Positions 1-8,873 are shown, counted from the first letter of the stretch. The stretch is DNA of 64,000 nucleotides from IMCC2047 sp041395865 (GCA_041395865.1 JAWKZQ010000003.1:186001-250000), one strand, 5' to 3'. Made by a program: numbers and translations. The notes: generated by a model not told the origin, from the sequence alone.

Positions 1-1
1 G

Positions 2-361
2 CTGGAGGGTAATCAGCCCTGGGCAAAGAATGCGCCGGTGCTGGCTTTGGGCTTAGTCGAACACAATTTTGAATATAACGGCAAACCCAATAAAGCAGCT
101 GTGCATGATTTGGGGGCGGCTTCGGCTGCGTTGACCTTCGAAGCGACGGCGCGTGGAATGGTGGTTCACCAGATGATAGGGATTAATCCGGAGAAAGCCC
201 GCCAAACCTTTAAGCTGGATGATTCCGTCGAGCCTTTTACCGGTTTGGCAATTGGTTACCAGGGTTCATCTGGCAGTCTACCCAATGATTTGGCGTCGCG
301 TGATGAACGTAAACGTGAGCGTAAGCTCCTGGATGAAATCATTTTATTCGGCAGCCTGTAA
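2..361 (+). CDS. Nitroreductase family protein, C-terminal part (cut by window start)
   Basis: The reading frame is open from the first bases, so the gene begins before the window. The visible 119 residues match the C-terminal half of FMN-dependent nitroreductase-family proteins: a conserved HDLGAASAALTFEA helix, the GMVVHQMIGINPEKAR segment that follows it, a GLAIGYQG strand and a basic RDERKRERK stretch near the end. Members reduce nitro or quinone-like compounds with NAD(P)H and are cytoplasmic dimers. The FMN-binding N-terminus is outside the window, so substrate and start cannot be judged. A strong terminator follows. Confidence 0.8.
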   Translation: MEGNQPWAKNAPVLALGLVEHNFEYNGKPNKAAVHDLGAASAALTFEATARGMVVHQMIGINPEKARQTFKLDDSVEPFTGLAIGYQGSSGSLPNDLASRDERKRERKLLDEIILFGSL

Positions 362-387
362 TCCGATTTACAGGCTGTAGGCCTTAA

Positions 388-416
388 GTGACGCTGTAAA
401 GCGTCACGTTTTTTTA
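388..416 (+). terminator. Rho-independent terminator after the nitroreductase gene
   Basis: A perfect 7-bp stem GTGACGC/GCGTCAC with a 6-base loop is followed by GTTTTTTT. It separates the nitroreductase gene from the PEP-CTERM gene. Confidence 0.85.
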
Positions 417-470
417 CATATTCTGAAAATAGATATAGAAGTATCTTTATAAAACAATAGGTTATAAATT

Positions 471-484
471 GGCACGCTTTGTGC
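471..484 (+). promoter_or_regulatory. Sigma-54 (-24/-12) promoter for the PEP-CTERM gene
   Basis: TTGGCACGCTTTGTGCTT carries GG and GC separated by exactly ten bases, the spacing required by RpoN. It matches the consensus TGGCACG-N4-TTGC with one mismatch (G for the first T of the -12 element). Transcription would start near 496, leaving a 26-base leader with a weak CCGGGA ribosome site. PEP-CTERM genes are known to be under RpoN and the PrsK/PrsR pair in several exosortase-containing bacteria, so the context fits; the link here is inferred. Confidence 0.7.
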
Positions 485-521
485 TTTTAGAGGAGAAATC
501 AAAAAAACCGGGACTTTTTCT

Positions 522-1244
522 ATGTTCAAAAAAATTGCACTGTTTGCCGCGACACTCGTTTTTACCGCAGCGGCCCAGGCTGACGTAATTGCGGTATACG
601 GCTCCAACTCAAATGCAAACGTTGTTACCTTCTTGAATAACAATGGCCATACGGCTACCAATTTTGGTAGCGCTGCCCCAACAGCGGCCCAGCTGGTGGG
701 TGTGGATGCTGTTATTAACCTGCGTGGCAACGGTAACGCTGATGTGGCCAACTTTGTCAATAACGGTGGTTTGCTGATCACTGAATGGCAAGGGGCCGAG
801 TGGGCGCTGGATACGGCTAACCTGCTTAACGCTGATGGTGGAGGCAACCTTTCTATCGGTACAAATACGCCAATCACTCACACGGCTGCGGGTCTTGTTC
901 TGGGCTTGGGCGATGGCTTAGCGAATCCGTTTGCCGATGGCCCCAGAACCCAGTTCCAGTGGACACTGGGCAACATTGGCGCGGGCGTTGATATCCTGGC
1001 TACTCGCCCCGGTGATATCGCAACGATTATTGGTGGTGTTTCCGGTTCTGGTTATGCGTTGATTAACTCCCTCGACTGGGCTGACAGCTTCCCCAGCAAC
1101 GGAAGTGTCAGCGGTACATGGTTATTGAATGCGCTTAATATCGAGCTTGGTGAAAATCGCGTTCCTGTAGTGAACACTGTCGCACTGTTGGGTCTAGGCC
1201 TGGTTGGTTTATCGCTTGTACGTCGCAGAGCGAAAAACGCTTAA
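522..1244 (+). CDS. PEP-CTERM-like sorted exported protein
   Basis: This 240-residue protein has an N-terminal signal peptide (MFKKIALFAATLVF...AQA, cleavage near residue 20). Its C-terminal sorting module consists of VPVVNT, a hydrophobic stretch ALLGLGLVGLSLV and the basic tail RRRAK. That is the layout of PEP-CTERM proteins processed by exosortase, but the usual Val-Pro-Glu-Pro is altered to VPVVN. The body is rich in Asn, Gly and Ala. Residues 20-80 alternate strands and helices and include NNGGLLITEW, which recalls the ThuA/amidotransferase-like fold found in some secreted proteins; this is only a resemblance. It stands alone between two terminators behind a sigma-54-type promoter, so it is probably induced under a specific state such as exopolysaccharide or floc formation. 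No exosortase is in the window. Confidence 0.7.
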   Translation: MFKKIALFAATLVFTAAAQADVIAVYGSNSNANVVTFLNNNGHTATNFGSAAPTAAQLVGVDAVINLRGNGNADVANFVNNGGLLITEWQGAEWALDTANLLNADGGGNLSIGTNTPITHTAAGLVLGLGDGLANPFADGPRTQFQWTLGNIGAGVDILATRPGDIATIIGGVSGSGYALINSLDWADSFPSNGSVSGTWLLNALNIELGENRVPVVNTVALLGLGLVGLSLVRRRAKNA

Positions 1245-1265
1245 CCGGTTAAGCAGTTGTGATTT

Positions 1266-1297
1266 TAAAAAACGGGCCTTTGGCCCGTTTTTTTTGT
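1266..1297 (+). terminator. Rho-independent terminator after the PEP-CTERM gene
   Basis: The inverted repeat AAACGGGCC-TTT-GGCCCGTTT is followed by a run of T residues directly after the stop codon. Confidence 0.9.
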
Positions 1298-1423
1298 TTT
1301 GAGCTTTATCCTCAACTTATCCAGACCGTTTTCTGCTGTTGATTACAGTCAAATCCCTGCGTTCGGTATCCCCCTAAAATCTGCTGGTAAATCCACTTTA
1401 ACTGACACGGATTTTTGACTGCT

Positions 1424-1837
1424 ATGACCTACGAAGACAGAGCCTTTGTGTTGGCGCCCCTTGCGATGCCTTTTGCCTTTCTTTCCTATGCCTGGTTTCT
1501 GGGATTATCAGGCTTTACTCTTGATCAGGGCTTGATGAGCTATTTGGGTACAGTTTTGATCATCATTATTGGTGGTTTGCCGGTGGTGTATGTGTATGAG
1601 TTTTTTATCGCCTACCGTTTTTACCGGCTGTTATTGAAAAAAGGCAAGATAAACATTTTTTCAATCGTTTTTGGTGCGGCCCTAATGGCAGATATCCCCA
1701 TCCTGATGATCATGCCTTTCAAGGGCTTTACCAGTGTTTCCGTTGCTTTCCAGCTGTTTACCTTTACCGGGATGGCTGTGGGCTTAACCTTCTGGATTTT
1801 ATTAAAACGCGGGGAGAGAAAAGCCGCGCATAAGTGA
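1424..1837 (+). CDS. Small four-helix membrane protein, unknown function
   Basis: The 137-residue product has four clear hydrophobic segments: about 8-28 (FVLAPLAMPFAFLSYAWFLG), 38-60, 78-98 and 105-125. Basic loops (YRFYRLLLKKGK and the C-terminal KRGERKAAHK) place both tails in the cytoplasm. I chose the ATG three codons inside a possible TTG start; neither has a good ribosome site. It ends six bases before the convergent narK gene. I do not recognise the family, and nothing nearby suggests a partner. Confidence 0.55.
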   Translation: MTYEDRAFVLAPLAMPFAFLSYAWFLGLSGFTLDQGLMSYLGTVLIIIIGGLPVVYVYEFFIAYRFYRLLLKKGKINIFSIVFGAALMADIPILMIMPFKGFTSVSVAFQLFTFTGMAVGLTFWILLKRGERKAAHK

Positions 1838-1843
1838 AGAGGA

Positions 1844-3130
1844 TTATTCATCCTCCAGAAAATTATGTGTCTGGGCGTAGTTTAAACGGGTTCGGAAACG
1901 ATCCGCTTTCTGGGCGAAGTACATCGCGATCATGCAGCCCGCCTGCAGGCCGTAAAGAATCATAAAGCAGACACTGTAAAAGCCAGTAATATCAACGGCC
2001 ATGCCGAAGATGATGGGGAGTGTTGCTCCGCCCAAAGCCCCTACAGCTGCGACAAAGCCGCCTACGGTGCCCATTTGATCGGGATAATAGTCGTGGATGG
2101 TTTTATACACGCTGGCGCGCCCGAAGCCCTGGGCAATGCCTATGACAAAGATAAGCAGCGAGAACACCCACAGATTCACCTCAATATGCAGTTGTACGTC
2201 CTGCTTAATGCCATGAATGGTCATGGTGGTGGATGGATAGCTGAGGAAAAAGAGGCAACCCAGGCATATCCAGAATACCGTCCAGTTGACGGCTCGCCCG
2301 CCGTAACGGTCTGCAAACCAGCCGCCCAGGGCTCGTACCATGCTGGAAGTGGTGGCAAAAAACAGGGTAAATGCCATCGCGCGCTGTGGTGACAGTTGAT
2401 AAACGTTGGTGTAGTACTGCGGCAACCACATGATGAGGGCCAGAAAGCTGCCGAATACAAAATAATAATAGAGACCAAAACGCCAGACCTGCAGCCGCAT
2501 AAAGACAGGCCGCGTATCCCAATGAGGTTCTGCCGCTGCCGGCTTGGATGAGTGAGCGGGTTTTGGCCGTGACGGGGCAAACAGGGCAAAGAGTATTGCC
2601 ATCAGAATCATGCCGCCTCCGTAAGCAGGACCGATACCTTCCCAGCCCCAGTATTTTACCAGGACCGGTGCGAGAGCCAGAGTGATGGCCGCACCGGCGT
2701 TACCTGCGCCGAATACGCCCATGGCGGTACCCTGGCGATTACGTTCAAACCAGTCATTGATGTAGCGAATGCCAAGGGTAAAGGATGCGCCGCTGATTCC
2801 AATCCACAAGCCCAGCAGCAAGTACAGGTTGTAGTTGTCGATGAGGGGTAAGATGAAAAGGGGTGGGGTTATAAGCAGCATTTGCCATGTAAATAAATGC
2901 TTGGGATTGAAACGATCAGCCAGGATGCCTGCGGGAATGCGGGCTAATGAACCCGTCAGCATGGGGGCCGCGAAAAATACGCCGAGCTGGGTGACGCTCA
3001 GGTTAAGTTTATCTTCCAGTTCAAGCCCCAGTACGGCATAAAGAATCCACACCGAGAAATTCGCGGCAAAGGCCAGTGTCGAGAGGGTAAGGGCACGGCT
3101 GGCACCGCTGCTTGGAATTGAAATGCTCAT
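1844..3130 (-). CDS. narK: NarK-type nitrate/nitrite MFS transporter
   Basis: This 428-residue, 12-helix major facilitator belongs to the nitrate/nitrite porter (NNP) branch. Diagnostic features are the substrate-side arginines in SLARIPAGILADR (R64) and VRALGGWFADRYGGR (R266), and the two Gly-rich nitrate signatures GAGNAG (141-146) and GFGRAS...GTVGG (335-358). Such proteins exchange nitrate and nitrite or import nitrate with protons at the inner membrane. The ATG after GGATAGC was chosen over an upstream frame extension with no ribosome site. It is transcribed divergently from the nasA-like gene. The FNR-like box is centred about 41.5 bases upstream of a likely start site on this strand, so anaerobic induction is expected. 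No nitrate reductase genes are in the window. Confidence 0.88.
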   Translation of the reverse strand: MSISIPSSGASRALTLSTLAFAANFSVWILYAVLGLELEDKLNLSVTQLGVFFAAPMLTGSLARIPAGILADRFNPKHLFTWQMLLITPPLFILPLIDNYNLYLLLGLWIGISGASFTLGIRYINDWFERNRQGTAMGVFGAGNAGAAITLALAPVLVKYWGWEGIGPAYGGGMILMAILFALFAPSRPKPAHSSKPAAAEPHWDTRPVFMRLQVWRFGLYYYFVFGSFLALIMWLPQYYTNVYQLSPQRAMAFTLFFATTSSMVRALGGWFADRYGGRAVNWTVFWICLGCLFFLSYPSTTMTIHGIKQDVQLHIEVNLWVFSLLIFVIGIAQGFGRASVYKTIHDYYPDQMGTVGGFVAAVGALGGATLPIIFGMAVDITGFYSVCFMILYGLQAGCMIAMYFAQKADRFRTRLNYAQTHNFLEDE

Positions 3131-3204
3131 GCTGCTATCCCTGGTGTCATGCTGATTGAGGTACCGTAACAAATCCCGGTGCTTGTGTGATTGTTTTACC
3201 TGTG

Positions 3205-3210
3205 ATGATA
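3205..3210 (-). promoter_or_regulatory. -10 element of the narK promoter
   Basis: TATCAT on the minus strand (one mismatch to TATAAT) has its centre 31 bases downstream of the centre of the adjacent FNR-like palindrome. This is the geometry of a class II FNR promoter. It implies transcription starting near 3197 and a leader of about 67 bases before narK. Confidence 0.5.
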
Positions 3211-3231
3211 AGGGTTAATAAATTTAGCCAC

Positions 3232-3245
3232 TTGACCATGGTCAA
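3232..3245. promoter_or_regulatory. FNR/DNR-like operator, perfect palindrome
   Basis: TTGACCATGGTCAA is a perfect 14-base palindrome that matches the FNR/ANR consensus TTGAT-N4-ATCAA with one symmetrical change per half-site. It lies in the divergent region between two nitrate transporter genes and is correctly spaced for the narK -10 box. A Crp/Fnr-family regulator is encoded in the nos island further on. Binding is inferred, not shown. Confidence 0.6.
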
Positions 3246-3324
3246 ACTACCGCCACCCCTAAAGGGAGACACTTTATCCAACCAAAATTTCAGGCGTGTA
3301 AATTTCAACTGGTTGGAGACAGTT

Positions 3325-4800
3325 ATGTCCAGTGATCACAAAATAAACCTGTTCGCCCTGGGCGACCCCAAGATCAAAACGCTCCATATAACCTGGTTTG
3401 CGTTTTTCTTGACCTTTGTGGTTTGGTTCAACCACGCTCCGCTGCTTGTCTTTATGAAAGAAGCATTTGATATGACCGGCCAGCAGGTCAAGGCCCTGAT
3501 GATACTTAACGTGGCCTTAACGATTCCGGCACGAATTGTGATCGGTATCCTGGTCGATAAATACGGGCCGCGCAGGATATTCAGTGCGTTGTTGGTTATC
3601 TCCTCGATTATCTGTGTGACCTTTGCCTTTGCCGAAACCTATCAGCAATTGGCAATGTTGCGGTTCCTGATGGGTTTCACCGGGGCCGGCTTTGTGATCG
3701 GCATTCGTATGGTGGGCGAATGGTTCCCGCATAAAAGTGTCGGTATCGCAGAAGGTATCTACGGTGGCTGGGGCAACTTCGGTTCTGCCGCCGCCGCGAT
3801 GACTCTGCCAACCCTGGCATTGATTTATGGTGGGGAAAACGGCTGGCGCTATGCGCTGGCGTCCACGGGTGTGATTGCAGGTTTATACGGGATTTTCTAC
3901 TACGTGGTTGCCCGCAATACCCCCAAAGGATCCACTTATTTCAAACCGAAAAGGTCGGGCGGGCTTGAGGTTACCAGCTGGAAAGATTTCTACATGTACT
4001 TGGGTATGAATATCCCCATGTATCTGGCCCTGGCGGTGCTGGCCTGGAAGCTTTCTCCATCCGGTGTCGGTTTGCTGACCACTTCGGCCATGTATGCGAT
4101 CTGGGCGACGCTTACGGTGCTGTACTTTTTCCAGGCCAGCCAGATCTGGAAAGTGAATAAAGAGCACCTGACCGAAGGTGTCCCTGATCTTGATAAGTAC
4201 GAGTTCAAGCAGGTGGCAATCCTGGACTGGTCTTATTTTGTCACCTTCGGCTCAGAGCTGGCCGTTGTATCCATGCTGCCGCTTTTCTTCCTGGAAACCT
4301 TCGACAACCTTGATCCGGTAAAAGCTGGTCTGCTGGCCTCCGGTTTTGCCTTTATGAACCTGGTGGCACGCCCAACCGGTGGCTGGTTCTCCGACAAATT
4401 TGGTCGTCGCAAGGCGCTCATGATCTTGATTGGCGGTTTGGCTGTTGGCTATTTCGTGCTCAGCCAGATCGATTCAAGCTGGTGGGTTGCCATGGCTGTC
4501 GTGGCTACTATGTGTTGCTCCTTCTTTGTGCAGGCGGGCGAGGGGGCTGTCTTCGCCATCGTGCCGCTCATCAAACGACGTATGACCGGTCAGATTGCCG
4601 GTATGGCCGGAGCTTACGGAAACGTGGGTGCCGTTACTTACCTGACTGTGCTAAGTTTCGTTGATTACAGCACTTTCTTCATGATTATCGGGGCATCGGC
4701 GGGCATAGTGTTCTTTATCGCCATGTTCCTGAACGAACCCAAGGGTAAGATTAAGGAAGTGCTGCCCGATGGCACCGTTCATATGATTGATGTCGGTTAA
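3325..4800 (+). CDS. nasA: NasA/NarK-type nitrate transporter (NNP family)
   Basis: This second NNP-type facilitator has 491 residues and 12 predicted helices. It carries ALTIPARIVIGILVDKYGPRR (R70 is the substrate arginine), the first nitrate signature GGWGNFGSA (147-155) and the second signature region MAGAYGNVGAV near residues 430-440. The start at the ATG after GGAGAC fits the family length and drops a 46-residue upstream extension. It is followed by a PP2C/kinase gene on the same strand, the order seen in the nasA-kinase-nirB-nirD-nasC clusters of Pseudomonas, so assimilatory nitrate uptake is the best guess. The reductase genes are absent here. It shares a divergent control region with narK. 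Confidence 0.85.
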   Translation: MSSDHKINLFALGDPKIKTLHITWFAFFLTFVVWFNHAPLLVFMKEAFDMTGQQVKALMILNVALTIPARIVIGILVDKYGPRRIFSALLVISSIICVTFAFAETYQQLAMLRFLMGFTGAGFVIGIRMVGEWFPHKSVGIAEGIYGGWGNFGSAAAAMTLPTLALIYGGENGWRYALASTGVIAGLYGIFYYVVARNTPKGSTYFKPKRSGGLEVTSWKDFYMYLGMNIPMYLALAVLAWKLSPSGVGLLTTSAMYAIWATLTVLYFFQASQIWKVNKEHLTEGVPDLDKYEFKQVAILDWSYFVTFGSELAVVSMLPLFFLETFDNLDPVKAGLLASGFAFMNLVARPTGGWFSDKFGRRKALMILIGGLAVGYFVLSQIDSSWWVAMAVVATMCCSFFVQAGEGAVFAIVPLIKRRMTGQIAGMAGAYGNVGAVTYLTVLSFVDYSTFFMIIGASAGIVFFIAMFLNEPKGKIKEVLPDGTVHMIDVG

Positions 4801-4811
4801 TCAGCCAAACC

Positions 4812-4836
4812 GGGCAGCCCGCATGTCGGGCTGCCC
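4812..4836 (+). terminator. Intercistronic hairpin between nasA and the kinase gene
   Basis: A perfect 10-bp stem GGGCAGCCCG/CGGGCTGCCC encloses a five-base loop (CATGT) and has no T run. It is more likely an mRNA-stabilising or partial-attenuation hairpin than a full terminator, which would allow nasA to be expressed more strongly than the kinase. Confidence 0.6.
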
Positions 4837-4944
4837 AACCGCGTTCAAATGCTGCATTTCGATTGTCGTGGTTTTTGATCCAAAACATTCAATTCGGGTA
4901 GTTTAAGTAGGAAAATTGATAACTCTCTGGAATGGAGTTCTGCC

Positions 4945-6684
4945 GTGAGCGAAAGCCTGAATATAGATACGGCCCATTACAGCGTCACCGGCTTGAAGTC
5001 ACACAATGAAGACTGTGCCGGTGTCCTGGTTCCTGAAGACCCTTATCTTGCGCTTAATAAGGGGATTGCCTTGGTGGTCGCCGACGGGGTTTCTTCGGCG
5101 GAGGCAGGGAAGGAGGCCAGCCAGACTGCGGTTGAGCGTTTTATCGACGAGTATTATCAAACCCCGGATACCTGGTCGGCAGGGCATTGTGGCGAGAAAA
5201 TCCTTTCTACCATTAACCTGCGTCTGTACCGTAAAAGCCATGAGTTTGCGACTGAAAGTAAAGGCTACCTGACCACCTTCAGCTCGGTTGTGCTGAAAAG
5301 CAGGACCGCCCATTTTTTTCATATCGGTGATAGCCGTATTTTCCATCTGCATCGGGATAAGCAGGACGCTTTGGTGCTGACGCAATTAACCCGTGACCAC
5401 ACCGCCATACTTGGTGAAAATCGTGCAACCCTGTCTCGAGCACTGGGGATGGATAACCGGCTCAATGTCGACTACGGACGCGTACCGCTCGAAGAGGGTG
5501 ATCTGCTCATGCTGAGCAGCGACGGTGTCCACGACTTCATCCCGGTACAGGACCTGAAACAGATTCTATCTCAGGATAAAAGTGCCGAAGCGCTTTGCCA
5601 TGAACTTGTAGAAACGGCGCTGGCCAATGGCAGCGATGATAATGTCAGTGCGGTGGTGGCCCGTATTCACAGTTTGCCCGAACAGAGCCTGGACGATTAC
5701 AGTGTCAAGCTGACGAGACTGCCTTTCCCGCCAGACCTGAAACCAGGTATGAAGGTCGATGGCTACCTGATCGAAAAAGAGCTGTTTGCATCAAGTCGCA
5801 GTCAGCTTTATCTGGTGAGCGACACAGAGACAGGCGAGATAGCGGTAATGAAAACGCCCTCGCTCAACTATGAGGACGATATCAGTTACATAGACCGGTT
5901 CATTCAGGAAGAATGGATCGGTAACCGCGTTAAAAGCGAAAACGTGGTGAATATCATACGACAAACCCGGCCGCGTACCTGTCTCTATTACCTGATGGAA
6001 TATGTACAGGGGCAGGGGCTTGATCAATGGATTGCCCAGCACCAGCCGGTTAGCCCCAAGGCGGCCATTACGATCGTTAAACAAATCGCCAACGGCCTCA
6101 ACGCCTTTCACGATAACGAAGCCATTCACCAGGATTTAAAACCCGGCAATATCCTGGTGACGGAAAATGAGCGGGCGGTGATTGTGGACTTCGGGTCTGT
6201 TTATGTGGCCGGTTTGGCAGAGCTGCAGCGTCCGCTGGTGCACGAGGGGGCGTTGGGTACAGCTTCCTATTCGGATCCTATGTATCTGCTGGGAAAAAAT
6301 CCGGGAATGCAGGGTGATGTCTATTCGTTAGCAACCATTACCTATGAAATGTTCACCGGCCATCTGCCCTACGGCGAGGCCGCTGAAGAGTGCCGAACGG
6401 CTTTCGATTATGATCGCCTGCGTTACCGCAGCGCATCCATGCATAACCCGGTAATTCCACTTTGGTTTGATAAAGCCCTGGAAAAAGGGGTTGCCTTCGA
6501 CCTGGAGCAGCGCTATCGAACGATTGACGAGTTAATGGCGGATTTGACCCATCCTAATCCGGAATTCCTCAAGGATGACCCGGTTACTGAAACCAGCACC
6601 AGCAGCCTGATGTTCTGGAAGCTCCTGTCCGGTTTTTGGTTTATTACATTCCTGCTGCTGCTCTACCTGTTTTGGCAGTCTTAG
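4945..6684 (+). CDS. Bifunctional PP2C phosphatase / Ser-Thr protein kinase
   Basis: The 579-residue protein joins a PP2C-type phosphatase (about 1-240; metal-site motifs VADGVSS, SSDGVHDF and DDNVSAVV) to a protein kinase domain (about 265-545) and a C-terminal membrane helix (about 554-576). Kinase residues are visible: the ATP lysine in AVMKTPS (K303), the catalytic loop HQDLKPGN (395-402) and the magnesium loop DFG (415-417). The loop has Gln where most kinases have Arg (HRD), so activation-loop control may differ. The start is GTG behind TGGAG. The nasA-kinase neighbourhood is conserved in pseudomonads and suggests phosphorylation-based control of nitrate/nitrite assimilation; this is inference. 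The substrate is unknown. Confidence 0.9.
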   Translation: MSESLNIDTAHYSVTGLKSHNEDCAGVLVPEDPYLALNKGIALVVADGVSSAEAGKEASQTAVERFIDEYYQTPDTWSAGHCGEKILSTINLRLYRKSHEFATESKGYLTTFSSVVLKSRTAHFFHIGDSRIFHLHRDKQDALVLTQLTRDHTAILGENRATLSRALGMDNRLNVDYGRVPLEEGDLLMLSSDGVHDFIPVQDLKQILSQDKSAEALCHELVETALANGSDDNVSAVVARIHSLPEQSLDDYSVKLTRLPFPPDLKPGMKVDGYLIEKELFASSRSQLYLVSDTETGEIAVMKTPSLNYEDDISYIDRFIQEEWIGNRVKSENVVNIIRQTRPRTCLYYLMEYVQGQGLDQWIAQHQPVSPKAAITIVKQIANGLNAFHDNEAIHQDLKPGNILVTENERAVIVDFGSVYVAGLAELQRPLVHEGALGTASYSDPMYLLGKNPGMQGDVYSLATITYEMFTGHLPYGEAAEECRTAFDYDRLRYRSASMHNPVIPLWFDKALEKGVAFDLEQRYRTIDELMADLTHPNPEFLKDDPVTETSTSSLMFWKLLSGFWFITFLLLLYLFWQS

Positions 6685-6719
6685 CCTGCAACAGCCGGTG
6701 CAGAAGCGAACAAAGACGC

Positions 6720-7802
6720 TTAATCGAAATTCAACCAGCCGCCATGGCCAGAGTGCGCTGCGTCCAATTGGTAACGAGGGCCTTTAGCTTCAAAACCGCC
6801 GCGAACGGGGTCCTCGGCCAGTAGCAGGGAGGTATCCAGGTCAACCCAATCGAAGCCGCCCAGGCCCGCCGTGAAGTGGGCGCCAAAGCCAATGGCGATA
6901 CGTGTTTCCACCATAGCGCCAATCATTAAACCGATTCCATGACTGCGGGCAACGGCGGCGATATCCAGCGCCTCAGTGACGCCACATTTCGACAGTTTGA
7001 TATTGATGACCTGAGCTAGGCCGCCCTTGGCAATACGCACCGCATCCTCAACGCAGCGGCAGGACTCATCGGCGGCGATGGGTACACCGGCCTCACGGGC
7101 GACTTTGCCCAGGCCCCCCCAGTCTTCACGCGCTACCGGTTGCTCCAGTAACACGGGGGTCATGTGTTTGCGGCGCAATTCGGCCATCACTGTCAGTGAC
7201 TCTTCCGCGCTAAAGCCCATATTTGCATCAAGCAATAACGCACAATCAGGAAATCCTTTGCGAATGGCGCTGATTCGCTCAATATCCGCGGCAATATCCT
7301 GACCGATTTTTGTTTTGATGAGGGTAAATCCCTGCTGGCAGTATTGGCGTGCCAAAGTTTCTGCCAGTGCAGGCTCACAAATGGGAATGGTAATGTCGGT
7401 AACCACATGGCGGGTTGCGCCGCCGAAAAACTGGTACAGGGGTACATCAAAACTGCGGGTAAGGGCATCCAGTAAAGCCATTTCAATTCCACAGCGGATG
7501 CTTGGGAACTCAGGAATATGCGCTTTCAGCTCGGTTGCAATTCGCCTCCATTCGGCAGCATCCAGGCCAATGAGCCGGGGCGTTAGTTGTTCCAGGATGA
7601 TCAGGGCTGTTGATTGGTCTTCATGGGTGACCGGGGGCAGCGTTGGCGTCTCCCCCCAGCCTACCGAACCGTCGGCCAGGGTGATCTTAACGGCGACGTT
7701 CTGTAGCGCCCGGTGATCAACCACGGCTATGGTGAAGGGATTTATCAGGGGAACGTTAAGAGGATAAACCTGCAATTGTGTTATCCGGTGTTTTTTGCTC
7801 AT
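6720..7802 (-). CDS. L-Ala-D/L-Glu (dipeptide) epimerase, enolase superfamily
   Basis: This 360-residue protein of the muconate-lactonising subgroup shows the complete active site: K163-T-K165, metal ligands D192, E220 and D245 (LLLDANMGF, LLEQP, AADES), the second acid/base lysine K269 in INIKLSK, and the C-terminal DLD at 321-323 typical of dipeptide epimerases. The reaction interconverts the Glu configuration in L-Ala-Glu dipeptides from murein recycling, although related enzymes act on other dipeptides. I chose the ATG behind GGAAGACC rather than a longer frame. It converges with the kinase gene and diverges from the CitE-like gene. Confidence 0.82.
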   Translation of the reverse strand: MSKKHRITQLQVYPLNVPLINPFTIAVVDHRALQNVAVKITLADGSVGWGETPTLPPVTHEDQSTALIILEQLTPRLIGLDAAEWRRIATELKAHIPEFPSIRCGIEMALLDALTRSFDVPLYQFFGGATRHVVTDITIPICEPALAETLARQYCQQGFTLIKTKIGQDIAADIERISAIRKGFPDCALLLDANMGFSAEESLTVMAELRRKHMTPVLLEQPVAREDWGGLGKVAREAGVPIAADESCRCVEDAVRIAKGGLAQVINIKLSKCGVTEALDIAAVARSHGIGLMIGAMVETRIAIGFGAHFTAGLGGFDWVDLDTSLLLAEDPVRGGFEAKGPRYQLDAAHSGHGGWLNFD

Positions 7803-7982
7803 CGGTCTTCCGGGTGCTTTTTTCACAGAGTAAATCAATACGGGTGTGCGATCAAAAGGCAGCTTTAACGGGTTTTTTATTTTTGTCATAAATTGCCGGT
7901 ATTGTTTACCCGCTTGAATGTTGGGTTGCCTGTAGATACGTTCGATCAGGCCCTTTGCAACCGATCGATATCAGGAGTTGTT

Positions 7983-8873
7983 ATGCCGAGAACTTTTATC
8001 GCTTTACGCAGTGTGTTGTATGTGCCGGGTTCAAATGAGCGCGCCCTTGAGAAAGCCCGTACATTACCGGCCGATGCACTGATCTTTGATCTTGAGGATG
8101 CTGTCGCACCATCAGCGAAGGAAAAGGCCCGCAACAATGTAATGAATGTGCTTCGTCAGGGTGGTTTTGGTAATCGACAGCTGGCTGTGCGCGTGAACCC
8201 GCTGGGCTCCTCCTGGGGGTATGACGATCTGGTTGCCGCTGCCGGCAGCGGAACAACCGCCGTACTTTTACCCAAGGTCGAGGGAGAGGATACGGTGCAT
8301 CAGGCTGAAGCGGTTTTAAAAGAAGCCGGTGCTCCCGATGCGCTGGAAATCTGGTGCATGATGGAAACTCCGCGGGGAATGCTGAATGCCCAGGAAATTG
8401 CCGGTGCCAGCTCCCGTATTCGGGCCGTCATCATGGGTACCTCGGATCTGGCCAAGGACCTGGGGGCATCCCATACGAAGGAAAGGTTGCCATTCCTGAC
8501 CAGTTTTGGTCTTTGCTTATTGGCGGCACGCGCGGCGGACGTGGCAATTGTCGATGGTGTTCATCTGGATCTTGAAGATGACGAAGGATTTGCTCAAGTT
8601 TGTCGGCAAGGGTTTGAACTGGGTTTTGATGGAAAAACCCTGATTCACCCGAAAACCATCGAAGAGGCAAACCGGGCCTTTTCACCGTCGGAACAGGATA
8701 TCAGTATGGCAAAACAGATCATCGAAGCCCACACAGCGGCCCAGTCGAGGGGGGAGGGGGTTGTGGTCGTCAATGGCAAACTGGTTGAAAACCTGCATGT
8801 TGAGGGAGCCAGACGAACGCTGCTATTAAGTCATGCGATTGCAGGACTGGAAGCAAGTTACACAAGAGGATGA
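7983..8873 (+). CDS. HpcH/HpaI aldolase, citrate lyase beta (CitE-like) family
   Basis: This is a 296-residue TIM-barrel protein. Motifs of the CitE/malyl-CoA lyase group are RSVLYVPGSNERALEKA at the start, the substrate arginine in AVRVNPLGS (R70), and the magnesium ligands E128 (METPRGM) and D155 (MGTSDLAKDL). These enzymes cleave or form 3-hydroxyacyl-CoA esters such as malyl- or citramalyl-CoA. No citrate lyase alpha or gamma subunit is nearby, so a stand-alone lyase or thioesterase is more likely than citrate lyase itself. The ATG follows AGGAG. The exact substrate is not determinable. Confidence 0.8.
   Translation: MPRTFIALRSVLYVPGSNERALEKARTLPADALIFDLEDAVAPSAKEKARNNVMNVLRQGGFGNRQLAVRVNPLGSSWGYDDLVAAAGSGTTAVLLPKVEGEDTVHQAEAVLKEAGAPDALEIWCMMETPRGMLNAQEIAGASSRIRAVIMGTSDLAKDLGASHTKERLPFLTSFGLCLLAARAADVAIVDGVHLDLEDDEGFAQVCRQGFELGFDGKTLIHPKTIEEANRAFSPSEQDISMAKQIIEAHTAAQSRGEGVVVVNGKLVENLHVEGARRTLLLSHAIAGLEASYTRG

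Noticed and set aside
7983..8873. True citrate lyase beta subunit
   Set aside because: No alpha, gamma or accessory citrate lyase genes accompany it; a stand-alone CitE-like lyase fits better.
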